From contig JAETSR010000001.1 of NCBI GenBank assembly GCA_021769555.1, positions 248,001-312,000 of the forward strand: 64,000 bases of DNA, in the 5' to 3' direction. Position 1 is the first letter of the stretch. Each line of letters starts with the position of its first letter. Below are positions 14,305-22,409 of this stretch, in pieces. The stretch comes from Clostridiaceae bacterium. Its GTDB lineage: Bacteria > Bacillota > Clostridia > Oscillospirales > Acutalibacteraceae. Under the pieces are notes generated by a model. That model was not told the origin of the DNA and ran no database searches. It was given only the letters and a program-made list of their open reading frames with translations. The position numbers were made by a program, and so were the translations under genes.

Positions 14305-14452
14305 TACACCACTATACTATTCCCGGAGGAAAAAAGGGTGACAGGGGCGCTGAAATTTTTTGAAAAATCAGTATTCGAGAGCAAACAGGAGAATAAAGGA
14401 GCTTTCGGGAGCTCGGAATATATTATACAGCCCTGTTTGACTTTAGCTGACC

Positions 14453-14500
14453 TTGACATAGGGGAAGATTTGCAGTAAACTAAGGTCAAAGAAAGTCAAA
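14453..14500 (+). promoter_or_regulatory. ctsR promoter with CtsR operator
   Basis: TTGACA (14453-14458), 17 bases, TAAACT (14476-14481). Directly behind the -10 box lies GGTCAAA-GAA-AGTCAAA (14484-14500), matching the known CtsR heptad direct repeat (A/GGTCAAA NAN A/GGTCAAA). Bound CtsR would block transcription start. Confidence 0.9.
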
Positions 14501-14519
14501 GACAAATGGAGATGGTGGA

Positions 14520-14972
14520 ATGAGGATAAGCGACAGCGTTGCCAACTATATACTCGAGCTTCTCAACCAGGCCGGGGGAATCGCCGAGATACAGCGCAAC
14601 GAGCTGGCGGGCTTCCTGGGCTGCGTGCCCAGCCAGATAAACTATGTGCTCACCTCCCGCTTTACCCCGGAACAGGGGTACCTTGTGGAGAGCCGCCGGG
14701 GAGGCGGGGGGTATATCCGCATAACCAGGCTAAAGCTCAGCAAAGCGGACATGATAATGCACATAATAAACGGCGTGGGCGACGCCCTGGACGGGGCCTC
14801 GGCCCGGGCCATGCTGGAAAACATGGTCCAGAGCACGGTGCTGGAGCGGCAGTCCGCGGAGCTCATTGCGGCGGCCCTCTCGGAGAAGGCGCTGGCGGCG
14901 GTGCCCAGGGACCTTCGGGACAGGGTCCGGGCCATGATTTTCAAGAACATGCTCCTGGTGACAAGGACATGA
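14520..14972 (+). CDS. ctsR: Transcriptional repressor CtsR
   Basis: Represses class III heat-shock genes by binding heptad repeats; arginine phosphorylation by McsB or heat releases it. The 150-residue protein has the CtsR N-terminal winged helix (MRISDSVANYILELLNQAGG, then QRNELAGFLGCVPSQINYVLTSRFT) and the glycine-rich wing ESRRGGGGYIRI near residue 63, which carries the heat-sensing loop and the DNA-contacting arginines. The C-terminal dimer part follows. It is first in its operon and directly behind a perfect CtsR box, so it represses itself. ATG 14520 follows GGAGATGGTGG. Its stop overlaps the next start as ATGA. Confidence 0.95.
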   Translation: MRISDSVANYILELLNQAGGIAEIQRNELAGFLGCVPSQINYVLTSRFTPEQGYLVESRRGGGGYIRITRLKLSKADMIMHIINGVGDALDGASARAMLENMVQSTVLERQSAELIAAALSEKALAAVPRDLRDRVRAMIFKNMLLVTRT

Positions 14973-15640
14973 GGCGGCTGGCGGCCCTGGCGCTGCTTAT
15001 GCTCATCCTCTCCGGCTGCCGGGGAGGGGGGCTGGTCTTCAAGGGCACACACGAGAGCCAGGACAAGGCGCTGCTCTCGAAGCTTGGGGAGCGCTACCCG
15101 GACATGGGCTTTGAGTGCACCGGCAGGGCCGAGGGCTCGGTGCACACTGTGCGGGCCGCGGACGGCACGGAGTTCCCGGCCTGGACGGCGGCCAAGTCCA
15201 GGGGCGAGTTCCAGGTGATGGAGTACTACCTTGAGGAATGGCTGGCAGAGATGGGCTATTATGACAGGATTGAGAGCCGTTTTGATGAGCTGGGCTGCTC
15301 ATACGAGTATGGCGACTACAACCACTACGGCCGGCATTTAAGGCTTCTGCTGGGGCCCCTGGACAGCGAGGAACAGCTTCAAAAGGCGGCAAAAGCTGTC
15401 AGCTTTGCCAAAGCTGAGTTTGACAGCTTACGTCAGGATTTCGAGGACAGCACCGGCTGCTCCGACCTGCTGCTCTACTTCCACGGCAGCTACACCCTGG
15501 ATGGCGGGGAACACTTCGGGATGTTCTACATGTCCATGCGGGAGCGGGACCTCTGGGACAGGGAGTACCCCTTCGACGACTACGAGTCCTGCCTCAGGGA
15601 CTATATTGATAAGCTGGATGAAACACCAGATATAGATTAA
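14969..15640 (+). CDS. Lipoprotein of unknown function inside the ctsR operon
   Basis: A 223-residue predicted lipoprotein: signal peptide MRRLAALALLMLILSGC with lipobox LSGC (Cys17). The mature part is mixed alpha/beta with acidic and aromatic-rich stretches, a central DELGCSYEYGDYNHYG region and an acidic C-terminus. No domain was recognised. It overlaps ctsR by four bases (ATGA) and is followed 20 bases later by mcsA, so it must be co-transcribed under CtsR control. The usual order is ctsR-mcsA-mcsB-clpC without such a gene. A role in reporting envelope protein stress is conceivable, but this is only a positional guess. Confidence 0.85.
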   Translation: MRRLAALALLMLILSGCRGGGLVFKGTHESQDKALLSKLGERYPDMGFECTGRAEGSVHTVRAADGTEFPAWTAAKSRGEFQVMEYYLEEWLAEMGYYDRIESRFDELGCSYEYGDYNHYGRHLRLLLGPLDSEEQLQKAAKAVSFAKAEFDSLRQDFEDSTGCSDLLLYFHGSYTLDGGEHFGMFYMSMRERDLWDREYPFDDYESCLRDYIDKLDETPDID

Positions 15641-15660
15641 ACTTTTAGGAGGTATGCTCT

Positions 15661-16176
15661 ATGATGTGTCAGAACTGCGGCCAGCACGCCGCTACCACCC
15701 ATATTAAAACCGTCATAAACGGACAGCTCACAGAGGCCCACCTCTGCTCCCAGTGCGCGAAAAAGCAGGGGTACGGCAATGTGCTGGGGGACCTGGGGGG
15801 CTTCGGGAGCCTGCTTGGGGGCCTGCTCACCGGGACGGAGGCCCCCGGGGGAGAGAAGCGCTGCCCGGGGTGCGGGGCAAGCTTCAGGCAGATAAAGAGC
15901 AGCGGCAAAATTGGCTGCAGCCAGTGCTACAGCACCTTCCGCTCCCAGCTGATACCGGTCATCGAGCGCATACACGGCACGGTCCAGCACAAGGGGAAGG
16001 TCCCCGGGAGCTCGGCGCTGATGGTCCAGGACAAAAACGTCCAGCTGGTGAAGCAGAAGCCATTATCAGAGCTTGACAGGAAAAAGCAGGAGATGAAGGC
16101 CGCCATAGAGAGGCAGGATTTCGAGCAGGCGGCAGTGTTGAGAGACCAGATAAAGGAGTTGGAGAGCCATGAGTGA
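15661..16176 (+). CDS. mcsA: McsA, zinc-binding activator of the McsB arginine kinase
   Basis: Binds and activates McsB and modulates CtsR. The 171-residue protein has the paired zinc motifs CQNCG (residues 3-7) and CSQCAKK (near 31), then CPGCGASF and CSQCYSTF further on, and a C-terminal UVR motif KKQEMKAAIERQDFEQAAVLRDQIKELE. This is the complete McsA build. A strong TTTTAGGAGG precedes the start; ATG 15661 and ATG 15664 are both possible. The last eight bases overlap mcsB. Confidence 0.95.
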   Translation: MMCQNCGQHAATTHIKTVINGQLTEAHLCSQCAKKQGYGNVLGDLGGFGSLLGGLLTGTEAPGGEKRCPGCGASFRQIKSSGKIGCSQCYSTFRSQLIPVIERIHGTVQHKGKVPGSSALMVQDKNVQLVKQKPLSELDRKKQEMKAAIERQDFEQAAVLRDQIKELESHE

Positions 16177-17206
16177 CAGCAAGTGGTACGGCAGGGCCGG
16201 GGAGTCCGGGGAGGTAATTTCCAGCACCAGGGTGCGCCTTGCAAGGAACCTGAAAAACCTGCCATTCCCGGATAGGGCGGGCCGGGAGGAAAAGGAGCAG
16301 GTGGTGGAGAAGGTGCGGGACGCGCTGCTCAACGGCAACAGCGTCCTGGCAAATGATGTAAAATTCTTTGACCTTACCGAGCTCTCCCGGGAGGAGGCCG
16401 TGTCCCTGGCGGAGCGCCACCTGGTGAGCCCGGAGTTCATAGCTGAGCGGGAGGGCCGGGCCCTGCTTCTCAGCTCCGACGAGAGCATTTCCATCATGAT
16501 AAACGAGGAGGACCATCTGCGCATACAGGTGCTCCGGGAGGGCCAGGCATTAAAGGAGGCCCTTGAGACCGCCGACAGGATAGACACGCTTCTAAGCGAG
16601 CGCTTGGACTATGCCTACGACCGGGAGTTCGGCTACCTCACCCAGTGCCCCACGAACCTGGGCACAGGCATGAGGGCCTCCCTGACCCTGCACCTGCCGG
16701 GGCTCACAGAGTCCGGGAGCATGGGGCGCATAGCCGAGAACCTGTCAAAGCTTGGCATGACCCTGAGGGGGGCCTTCGGGGAGGGCACAAAGGCCCTGGG
16801 GGAGATGTACCAGCTCTCGAACCAGATAACCCTGGGCCTCAGCGAGGGGCAGGCGGTGGAGAACCTGCTGTCCATAGCCGGGCAGCTCATCGAGCAGGAG
16901 AAGCGCCTTAGGAAGGACCTGCTGAGCACCGCCCAGTGGCAGGACCAGATTTTCCGGGCGGCGGGGATTCTGCGCACGGCCCGGCTCATGCCCGGGGAGG
17001 AGGCCACGCGGCTGCTGTCCTTAGTGCGCCTGGGGCTCTCGGAGGGAAAGCTCAAGGGGGTGGACCTGGGGGCAGTGAACGGGCTCTCCGTGCGGGTACA
17101 GCCGGCCACGCTCATGGTGGGTGCCGGGCGGCAGATGTCCCCGGAGGACCGGGACCGGCTGAGGGCAGATATACTGAGGGATACATTCCAGAATATATCA
17201 ATATAA
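16169..17206 (+). CDS. mcsB: McsB, protein arginine kinase
   Basis: Phosphorylates arginines on CtsR and on damaged proteins, marking the latter for ClpC-ClpP. The 345-residue protein is of the ATP:guanido phosphotransferase family: STRVRLARNLKNLPFPDR near residue 17, the QCPTNLGTGMRASLTLHLP region near 155, and the nucleotide-binding arginines around YQLSNQITLGLSE near 212. ATG 16169 overlaps mcsA by eight bases, with AAGGAG ten bases upstream. clpC follows after 48 bases. Confidence 0.95.
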   Translation: MSDSKWYGRAGESGEVISSTRVRLARNLKNLPFPDRAGREEKEQVVEKVRDALLNGNSVLANDVKFFDLTELSREEAVSLAERHLVSPEFIAEREGRALLLSSDESISIMINEEDHLRIQVLREGQALKEALETADRIDTLLSERLDYAYDREFGYLTQCPTNLGTGMRASLTLHLPGLTESGSMGRIAENLSKLGMTLRGAFGEGTKALGEMYQLSNQITLGLSEGQAVENLLSIAGQLIEQEKRLRKDLLSTAQWQDQIFRAAGILRTARLMPGEEATRLLSLVRLGLSEGKLKGVDLGAVNGLSVRVQPATLMVGAGRQMSPEDRDRLRADILRDTFQNISI

Positions 17207-17254
17207 ATTTACTTTATAAATATATATAATAACTATAATCGAGGAGTTGATATT

Positions 17255-19690
17255 ATGTTCCAATTCAAAGGCTTCACCGAGAAGGCCAATAAAGCCCTGA
17301 ACCTGGGCATAGAGGCCGCCGAGAACCTGGGCCACGACTATATCGGCAGCGAGCACCTTATGCTGGGGCTCATACAGGAGGGCAGCGGCGTGGCGTACAC
17401 GGTGCTCAACAAACTGGGGGTCACTGCCGAGGGCTATGAGAAGGAGCTCCGTGACCGCATAGGCTTCGGGGAGAAGACCAGCCTCACCCCCGAGAACTTC
17501 ACCCCCCGCACCAAGCAGATACTACAGGTTGCGGCCATGGCCGGGGCCAGGCTCAATAACATGTATGTTGGCACAGAGCATATCCTCATCGCCATCATGC
17601 AGGACGAGAGCTGCTACGCCATGCGCTTTCTGAAAATACTGGGGGTGGAGCCGGACAGGGTCATGCGGGAGCTCTCCGCCATGGTGAGCAGTGCCTCCAT
17701 TGCAGGGCCCCAGGAGGAAAGGTCCGGGGGGAAGAAGGGCTCGGCCCTGGAGCAGTTCGGCCGGGACCTGACGGATATGGCCCGGGAGGGGAAGATTGAC
17801 CCGGTTATCGGCCGCTCGGAGGAGATTCAGCGGGTGATACAGATACTCTCCCGGCGCACGAAGAATAACCCTGTCTTAATAGGCGAGCCCGGGGTGGGCA
17901 AGACCGCCGTGGCAGAGGGCCTGGCCCTGAAAATATGCACCGGGGACGTGCCGGAGATTCTAAAGAAGAAGCGGCTTATCTCCCTGGACCTCACGGGGAT
18001 GATTGCCGGCACAAAGTACAGGGGCGACTTCGAGGAGCGCATTAAGGCGGCCATCGACGAGGTGAAGAACGACGGCAGCATAATCCTGTTTATTGACGAG
18101 CTGCACACTATTATAGGCGCGGGCTCCGCGGAGGGCTCCACGGACGCGGCGAATATTTTAAAGCCCGCTTTGGCCCGGGGGGACTTCCAGGTTATCGGCG
18201 CGACGACTATAAACGAGTACAGAAAGCATATTGAGAAGGACGCGGCTTTGGAGCGGCGCTTCCAGCCGGTGACCGTTGGGGAGCCCAGCGAGGAGGAGGC
18301 CGTGGAGATTTTACAGGGGCTGAAGGACAGGTACGAGGCCCACCATAAGGTGAAGATTACCGACGAGGCCATAGAGGCCGCGGTGAAGCTCTCGGCCCGG
18401 TATATCTCCGACAGGTTCCTCCCGGACAAGGCCATAGATTTGGTGGACGAGGCGGCCTCAAGGGTGCGGCTGCGGACCTTCACGGCCCCTGACGACTTGC
18501 AGGAGCTTGAAGCCAGGATAAAGGAGCTTGAGGGGGACAAGGCCGCGGCGGTGAACAGCCAGGACTTCGAGCGGGCGGCCTCCCTCCGGGACCAGCAGAA
18601 GGAGCTGCAGGGCCGCCTTGAGCAGGCCCGGGACCAGTGGGCGGCTGAGAACGAGCGGAGCAACAGCGTGGTGGGGCCCGAGGCCATAGCGGACATCGTG
18701 TCCATGTGGACCGGGGTGCCCGTGTCCCAGCTCACCGAGGAGGAGAGCCAGAGGCTCCTGCGGCTTGAGGAGACCCTCCATAAGCGGGTGATAGGCCAGG
18801 AGGAGGCGGTGTCCGCAATCGCCAGGGCCATCCGCCGGGGGAGGGTTGGGCTGAAAGATAAGAACCGCCCCATCGGCTCCTTCATCTTCCTGGGGCCCAC
18901 GGGCGTGGGCAAGACGGAGCTGTGCAAGGCTTTGGCAGAGGCCATGTTCGGGGACGAGAAGGCCATAGTGCGCTTTGACATGTCGGAGTATATGGAGAAG
19001 CACACGGTGTCCCGCTTGGTGGGCTCACCTCCCGGGTACGTGGGCTTTGACGAGGGCGGCCAGCTCACCGAGGCCGTGCGCCGCAAGCCCTACTCCGTGG
19101 TGCTCTTTGACGAGATAGAGAAGGCCCATCCGGACGTGTTCAATATCCTTTTGCAGCTCCTTGAGGACGGCAGGGTAACCGACTCCCAGGGGAAGACCGT
19201 GGACTTCAAGAACACGGTGGTCATCATGACCTCGAACGTGGGCGCAAGGCTCATAACCGAGAGGCAGAGCTCTCTGGGCTTCACCCAGGGGGACTCAGCC
19301 GCCGGGGACTTTGAGAAGATAAAGGAGACGGTGATGGGGGAGCTGAAAAACCTCTTTAAGCCGGAGTTTCTGAACCGTGTGGACGATATAATCGTCTTCC
19401 ACAAGCTGACAAAAGAGGACACGGCGAAGATAGCCGGGAAAATGCTCGGGACCCTCACCGGCAAGCTCGCTGAGCTGGGGGTGGAGATTGAGTTCACCCC
19501 GGAGGCGGTGGAGCTCATAGCCGAAAAGGGCTACGACCCGGCCTACGGCGCCCGGCCCCTTAGGAGGGTGATTCAGAGCGAGCTTGAGGACGTTATCTCC
19601 GAGAGAATGCTCGAGGGGAGCATTGCCGCCGGGAAGAGATATAGGTGTGAGGCCGCCGGGGGCGGGTTTAAGATAGGGGAGCGTGAATGA
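17255..19690 (+). CDS. clpC: ClpC, AAA+ unfoldase of the Clp protease
   Basis: Unfolds substrates, especially phospho-arginine-marked ones, and feeds them to ClpP. The 811 residues show the Clp N-domain (1-145), first AAA+ module with Walker [14 protein letters not shown] near 210 and Walker B ILFIDELH, the middle domain with a UVR-like stretch around [24 protein letters not shown] (only part conserved), a second Walker [13 protein letters not shown] near 547, and the ClpP-docking tripeptide LGF in [10 protein letters not shown] near 673. GAGGAG precedes ATG 17255. It is last in the CtsR operon, ended by the terminator at 19704-19739. ClpP is not in the window. Confidence 0.97.
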   Translation: MFQFKGFTEKANKALNLGIEAAENLGHDYIGSEHLMLGLIQEGSGVAYTVLNKLGVTAEGYEKELRDRIGFGEKTSLTPENFTPRTKQILQVAAMAGARLNNMYVGTEHILIAIMQDESCYAMRFLKILGVEPDRVMRELSAMVSSASIAGPQEERSGGKKGSALEQFGRDLTDMAREGKIDPVIGRSEEIQRVIQILSRRTKNNPVLIGEPGVGKTAVAEGLALKICTGDVPEILKKKRLISLDLTGMIAGTKYRGDFEERIKAAIDEVKNDGSIILFIDELHTIIGAGSAEGSTDAANILKPALARGDFQVIGATTINEYRKHIEKDAALERRFQPVTVGEPSEEEAVEILQGLKDRYEAHHKVKITDEAIEAAVKLSARYISDRFLPDKAIDLVDEAASRVRLRTFTAPDDLQELEARIKELEGDKAAAVNSQDFERAASLRDQQKELQGRLEQARDQWAAENERSNSVVGPEAIADIVSMWTGVPVSQLTEEESQRLLRLEETLHKRVIGQEEAVSAIARAIRRGRVGLKDKNRPIGSFIFLGPTGVGKTELCKALAEAMFGDEKAIVRFDMSEYMEKHTVSRLVGSPPGYVGFDEGGQLTEAVRRKPYSVVLFDEIEKAHPDVFNILLQLLEDGRVTDSQGKTVDFKNTVVIMTSNVGARLITERQSSLGFTQGDSAAGDFEKIKETVMGELKNLFKPEFLNRVDDIIVFHKLTKEDTAKIAGKMLGTLTGKLAELGVEIEFTPEAVELIAEKGYDPAYGARPLRRVIQSELEDVISERMLEGSIAAGKRYRCEAAGGGFKIGERE

Positions 19691-19703
19691 TATATTATAT
19701 AGA

Positions 19704-19739
19704 AAGAGAGCGGGCCGGTGAGGGGTCCGCTCTCTTTTT
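19704..19739 (+). terminator. Terminator of the ctsR-clpC operon
   Basis: AGAGAGCGG and CCGCTCTCT form the stem, followed by TTTTTA. It can also end the convergent SDR gene. Confidence 0.85.
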
Positions 19740-19746
19740 ATGCTGT

Positions 19747-20535
19747 TTAGCTGAAGGAAATGCCCCGCCGGGCGAGCCACTGGCCGAAGTCCCTGCCGAC
19801 AAGCTTTTCGCCGCATATCCCCGCCGACTCCGGGGAGGCCAGGAAGGCTATTGCCCGGTTCATCACCGTGGGCGGGAGCACCGGCATATTGTTCTTTCTG
19901 AAAAACTCCTTGGTGCTCTCGGAGGCCATGCTCGTGTCAGTGAAGCCGCCGGGACAGATGATGTTCACCATCACCCCCAGGTCCCGGAGCTCATCAGCCA
20001 TAATGCGCGCCATCGCCTCGGCCCCGGCCTTGGAGGGGCCGTAGGGCAGCTGGCCTTTGCGGGTCATGGTGGCGTCGCTGGTGGACACATACACAAGGGC
20101 TCCCCTGCGGTTTTTCACCATCAGCGGGGCGAAGCTGGCCGCCACGATGAAGAAGCCCACAAGGTTGGTGTCCATGACCGCCCGCACGGAGCGAAGGGGT
20201 ATGTCCCAAAAGCTGTGGCCCGGGGGCAGGCCCTCCATGCCCGGGGCGTTGCCGCCTATGCCAGCGTTGCTCACGACCATATCCAGGCGCGGGTAATTTT
20301 CCTCAACCCACCTTGCCGCCGCCCTCACGGACTCCTCGCTGGTGACGTCCATGGCTATGGCCCCAACGCCGCCAAACTCAGAGAGGCGCTTTTCGGCCTC
20401 ATCCAGGCGCCTCCCGGCCCGGGCGGTGATTATGACGGAGGCCCCCCGGCAGAGAAGCTCCTTGGCCATCTCATAGCCCATGCCGCTGGAACCGCCGGTA
20501 ATCAAAATGACGGAGCCCTTTAAGCTTTCTGACAT
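19747..20535 (-). CDS. Short-chain dehydrogenase/reductase
   Basis: A 262-residue SDR with the NAD(P)-binding TGGSSGMG (near residue 13), the NAG-type motif VVSNAGIGGN, a catalytic serine in VYVSTSDATM and the YxxxK active-site pair in YGPSKAGAEAMA. It reduces or oxidises a small alcohol, ketone or sugar; the substrate is not inferable. ATG 20535 has GGGAGGA seven to eight bases upstream, better than the earlier in-frame ATG 20583, which would lie inside the toxin promoter of locus 3a. It is convergent with clpC and divergent from locus 3a. Confidence 0.9.
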   Translation of the reverse strand: MSESLKGSVILITGGSSGMGYEMAKELLCRGASVIITARAGRRLDEAEKRLSEFGGVGAIAMDVTSEESVRAAARWVEENYPRLDMVVSNAGIGGNAPGMEGLPPGHSFWDIPLRSVRAVMDTNLVGFFIVAASFAPLMVKNRRGALVYVSTSDATMTRKGQLPYGPSKAGAEAMARIMADELRDLGVMVNIICPGGFTDTSMASESTKEFFRKNNMPVLPPTVMNRAIAFLASPESAGICGEKLVGRDFGQWLARRGISFS

Positions 20536-20566
20536 TTTTGTTCCTCCCTTTTGTCTCTTATTTGGA

Positions 20567-20595
20567 TTGACAGTATTCGACATAGGTGCTATAAT
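20567..20595 (+). promoter_or_regulatory. Toxin promoter of locus 3a
   Basis: Perfect TTGACA (20567-20572), 17 bases, extended TGC-TATAAT (20590-20595). Confidence 0.85.
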
Positions 20596-20601
20596 AAAAT
20601 A

Positions 20602-20942
20602 GGCACTGTCATAAAAACGGTGAACGGCTGGCCTTCAACAGAAGGGCGATGATTGCCAGTGGCAATCGTCCATCGCCGACCGAACCGAAGGTGAGACACT
20701 GGAACTTCTGATTACATAGAGACCCGCCATGCAGCCAGCATGGAAGGGATTCCTCCGTGGAAAGGAGGTGATACTTTGACTATGTATGAGGCGCTGCAGA
20801 CATTACTGGACTTACTCCAGCTGATGGCAACTCTACTGATAGCTTTCAGCATAGAAAAAAAGTAGCCGCTCCCGGTCCATGGGAAGCGGCTATGTTTAAA
20901 TAGCTATTAACCCAGGCCAGCCGTTCAACTTATGGCAGCGCC
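20602..20942. repeat. Inverted arms of locus 3a
   Basis: The left arm 20602-20634 begins GGCACTGTCATAA and ends GAACGGCTGGCCT. The reverse complement of 20914-20942 reads GGCGCTGCCATAA then GAACGGCTGGCCT. A full-length sense RNA could pair its ends over about 25 bases, with the differences tolerated as G-U pairs. A T-rich tract follows the right arm (CGCTTTTTGTCTTTTTC). Confidence 0.8.
20776..20865 (+). CDS. Holin-like small toxin, putative type I toxin (locus 3a)
   Basis: A 29-residue peptide starting MTMYEALQTLLDLLQLMATL (TTG start), then LIAFSIEKK. The pattern M-x-x-Y/F-E-x-L-x-x-hydrophobic-KK matches the putative holin-like toxin family (Pfam Hol_Tox), whose members are type I toxins in other Firmicutes. 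TTG 20776 is seven bases behind a full AAAGGAGGTGAT ribosome site, and the copy at 22134-22223 uses the same TTG. The ribosome site can pair with an upstream CCTCC (loop GTGGAAA), so translation is likely blocked until refolding. The stop lies in the stem AGCCGCT/AGCGGCT. An antisense promoter faces it at 20967-20995. Confidence 0.75.
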   Translation: MTMYEALQTLLDLLQLMATLLIAFSIEKK

Positions 20943-20960
20943 CGCTTTTTGTCTTTTTCT
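20854..20960 (-). ncRNA. Putative antitoxin RNA of locus 3a
   Basis: Starts about 20960 from a perfect minus-strand promoter and ends at the stem AGCCGCT/AGCGGCT with a run of seven T (A-run 20855-20861 on the plus strand). About 105 bases, fully complementary to the 3' end of the toxin transcript. Its 5' part repeats the toxin leader arm. Ends are estimates. Confidence 0.65.
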
Positions 20961-20966
20961 ATCCAT

Positions 20967-20995
20967 ATTATACACTCCCCGGCCCCGTTTGTCAA
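20967..20995 (-). promoter_or_regulatory. Antisense promoter of locus 3a
   Basis: Minus strand TTGACA (20990-20995), 17 bases, TATAAT (20967-20972): perfect consensus. Confidence 0.85.
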
Positions 20996-21071
20996 GGGCA
21001 TATCCCCTCATATCCCCGCATATAAATCTTTTGGGAAAACCAGAGATTTGTATAGAAAGGGAAGTGTCGAA

Positions 21072-22001
21072 ATGTTGGAGACCCAGTTTTACCCAGAAGG
21101 ACACCGGCTGAATACGCCGGAGAACCTGGCGGCCCTGAGCTCGCCTGCCGCCCTTTCGGAGGCCATGCGGGAGGGCCGGATACTGGAGGCCCGGGCCATA
21201 ATGTGCGACAGCGCCCATGATTTGATAGTGGACCTTGGGCCCATGAGGGGTATCATACCCCGGGAGGAGGGGGCCCTGGGGATAAGGGAGGGCACAGTTA
21301 GGGATATCGCCATACTGTCCCGGGTGAACCGGCCCGTCTCATTTACCGTGCGGGACTTCATCAGGGACGAGAGGGGCCGGGTGACGGCCGTACTGTCCCG
21401 GCGGGCGGCCCAGGAGCTCTGCCAGGGGGAGTACATAGAGCGCCTTCGCCCCGGGGACGTGATACCCGCCCGGGTCACGCACCTTGAGCCCTTCGGAGTC
21501 TTCGCGGATATCGGCTGCGGAATACCGGCCCTGCTGCCCATAGACAGTATCTCCGTCTCCCGGATAGGCCACCCCAGGGAGCGCTTTCTGCCGGGGATGG
21601 ACATAAGGGTGGTGGTGAAAAGCCGGGAAAGCGGCAGGATAAACCTCACCCATAAGGAGCTTTTGGGCACCTGGGCCGAGAACGCCGGGCGCTTCACAGC
21701 CGGGGAGACCGTGGGCGGGGTGATACGGAGCATTGAGAGCTACGGGGTGTTCGTGGAGCTGGCCCCGAACCTTGCGGGCCTCGCGGAGACCAGGGAGAAC
21801 ATCTTCCCCGGCCAGCAGGCCAGCGTCTTCATAAAGAGCGTGCTCCCCCAGCGGATGAAGGTGAAGCTCATAATCATCGAGACCTTCGACAGCGAGCAGG
21901 GCCGCCCCCGGCCCCCGGAGTATTTCTTTTCCGGGGAGCATATGGATGAGTTCGTGTACTCGCCGCCTGAGAGCGAGAAGGTCATAAGGACGGTCTTTTG
22001 A
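21072..22001 (+). CDS. S1 RNA-binding-domain protein
   Basis: A 309-residue protein with tandem S1-type OB folds. The clearest are at about 122-190 (PGDVIPARVTHLEPFGVFADIGCGIPALLP...) and 215-280 (TAGETVGGVIRSIESYGVFVELAPNLAGLAE); a more divergent N-terminal unit spans 30-110. Such proteins bind single-stranded RNA; this one is annotated in relatives as ribosomal-protein-S1-like, but is shorter than true S1. ATG 21072 follows GAAAGGGAAG. It is the only gene between the inverted toxin loci 3a and 3b, and its stop is two bases from the locus 3b antisense promoter. A link between an RNA-binding protein and RNA-controlled toxins is suggestive, not shown. Confidence 0.85.
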   Translation: MLETQFYPEGHRLNTPENLAALSSPAALSEAMREGRILEARAIMCDSAHDLIVDLGPMRGIIPREEGALGIREGTVRDIAILSRVNRPVSFTVRDFIRDERGRVTAVLSRRAAQELCQGEYIERLRPGDVIPARVTHLEPFGVFADIGCGIPALLPIDSISVSRIGHPRERFLPGMDIRVVVKSRESGRINLTHKELLGTWAENAGRFTAGETVGGVIRSIESYGVFVELAPNLAGLAETRENIFPGQQASVFIKSVLPQRMKVKLIIIETFDSEQGRPRPPEYFFSGEHMDEFVYSPPESEKVIRTVF

Positions 22002-22002
22002 C

Positions 22003-22031
22003 TTGACAAACCGGGCGGGGGAGTGTATAAT
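22003..22031 (+). promoter_or_regulatory. Antisense promoter of locus 3b
   Basis: Perfect TTGACA (22003-22008), 17 bases, TATAAT (22026-22031), starting right after the S1 gene stop. Confidence 0.85.
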
Positions 22032-22037
22032 ATGAGT

Positions 22038-22144
22038 AGAAAAAGACAAAAGGCGGGCACTGCCATAAGTTGAACGGCTGGCCTGATTGGTTTAACTACT
22101 TAAAAAAGCAGCCGCGACCCTGGACCGGAGCGGCTACTTTTTTG
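22038..22144 (+). ncRNA. Putative antitoxin RNA of locus 3b
   Basis: Runs from about 22038 to the terminator stem AGCCGC (22110-22115)/GCGGCT (22130-22135) with six T (22138-22143). It opens with the same GACAAAA...GGC-CTGCCATAAGTTGAACGGCTGGCCT block as the locus 3a antisense RNA. Ends are estimates. Confidence 0.65.
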
Positions 22145-22354
22145 CTTCTTTGTCACCTTTAGCGAGCTCTATCAGAATTTGAATGATAGTAAGCATCAGA
22201 TGTAGGATTTCAAAATCGCTCAAAGTATCACCTCCTTTCCACGGAGGATTCCCGCTTATGGTGCAGTGAAAGTTTCAGCGCGGGTCTCTATGTAATCAGA
22301 AGTTTCAGGCCTTCTGGAAATAGGCCAGCCGTTCACCGTTTTTATGACAGTGCC
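22056..22354. repeat. Inverted arms of locus 3b; inverted copy of locus 3a
   Basis: GGCACTGCCATAA...GAACGGCTGGCCT (22056-22084) is inverted at 22322-22354, where the minus strand reads GGCACTGTCATAA...GAACGGCTGGCCT. Leader segments CTTCTGATTACATAGAGACC and CCTCCGTGGAAAGGAGGTGA are also shared with locus 3a, so 20567-20995 and 22003-22389 are inverted paralogous copies about 1 kb apart. Confidence 0.85.
22134..22223 (-). CDS. Holin-like small toxin, putative type I toxin (locus 3b)
   Basis: A 29-residue peptide beginning MSDFEILHLMLTIIQILIEL and ending AKGDKEAKK. It aligns with the locus 3a peptide at the E-x-L-x-x-hydrophobic core but has a longer charged tail, so it has diverged while the leader stayed nearly constant. 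It uses TTG 22223 behind AAAGGAGGTGAT, again with a CCTCC sequestering partner seven bases upstream. The stop sits in the terminator stem, which here has T-runs in both directions. The promoter is at 22361-22389 on the minus strand. Confidence 0.72.
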   Translation of the reverse strand: MSDFEILHLMLTIIQILIELAKGDKEAKK

Positions 22355-22360
22355 CAATTT

Positions 22361-22389
22361 ATTATAGCACCTGTGTCGAATGATGTCAA
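22361..22389 (-). promoter_or_regulatory. Toxin promoter of locus 3b
   Basis: Minus strand TTGACA (22384-22389), 17 bases, extended TGC-TATAAT (22361-22366); it matches the 3a toxin promoter. Confidence 0.85.
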
Positions 22390-22409
22390 TGAGAAAGAGG
22401 AGCGCGCAT

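Noticed and set aside
14048-14341. Ala/Thr-rich plus-strand frame across the Cys/Gly-rich gene
   Set aside because: It reads through palindromes and has no ribosome site; it is the complement of a Gly/Cys-coding segment.
15661-17206. Reading mcsB as a creatine/arginine kinase of phosphagen metabolism
   Set aside because: Its operon position behind ctsR and mcsA fixes it as the protein arginine kinase.
19687-20523. Plus-strand frame opposite the SDR gene
   Set aside because: It is the shadow of a clear SDR with all motifs on the minus strand.
20567-20995. Locus 3a as an insertion sequence or MITE because of its inverted ends
   Set aside because: The arms lie inside the two promoters rather than at outer borders, there is no transposase or clear target duplication, and a coding peptide with a matched ribosome site is present. 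A non-autonomous origin cannot be fully excluded.
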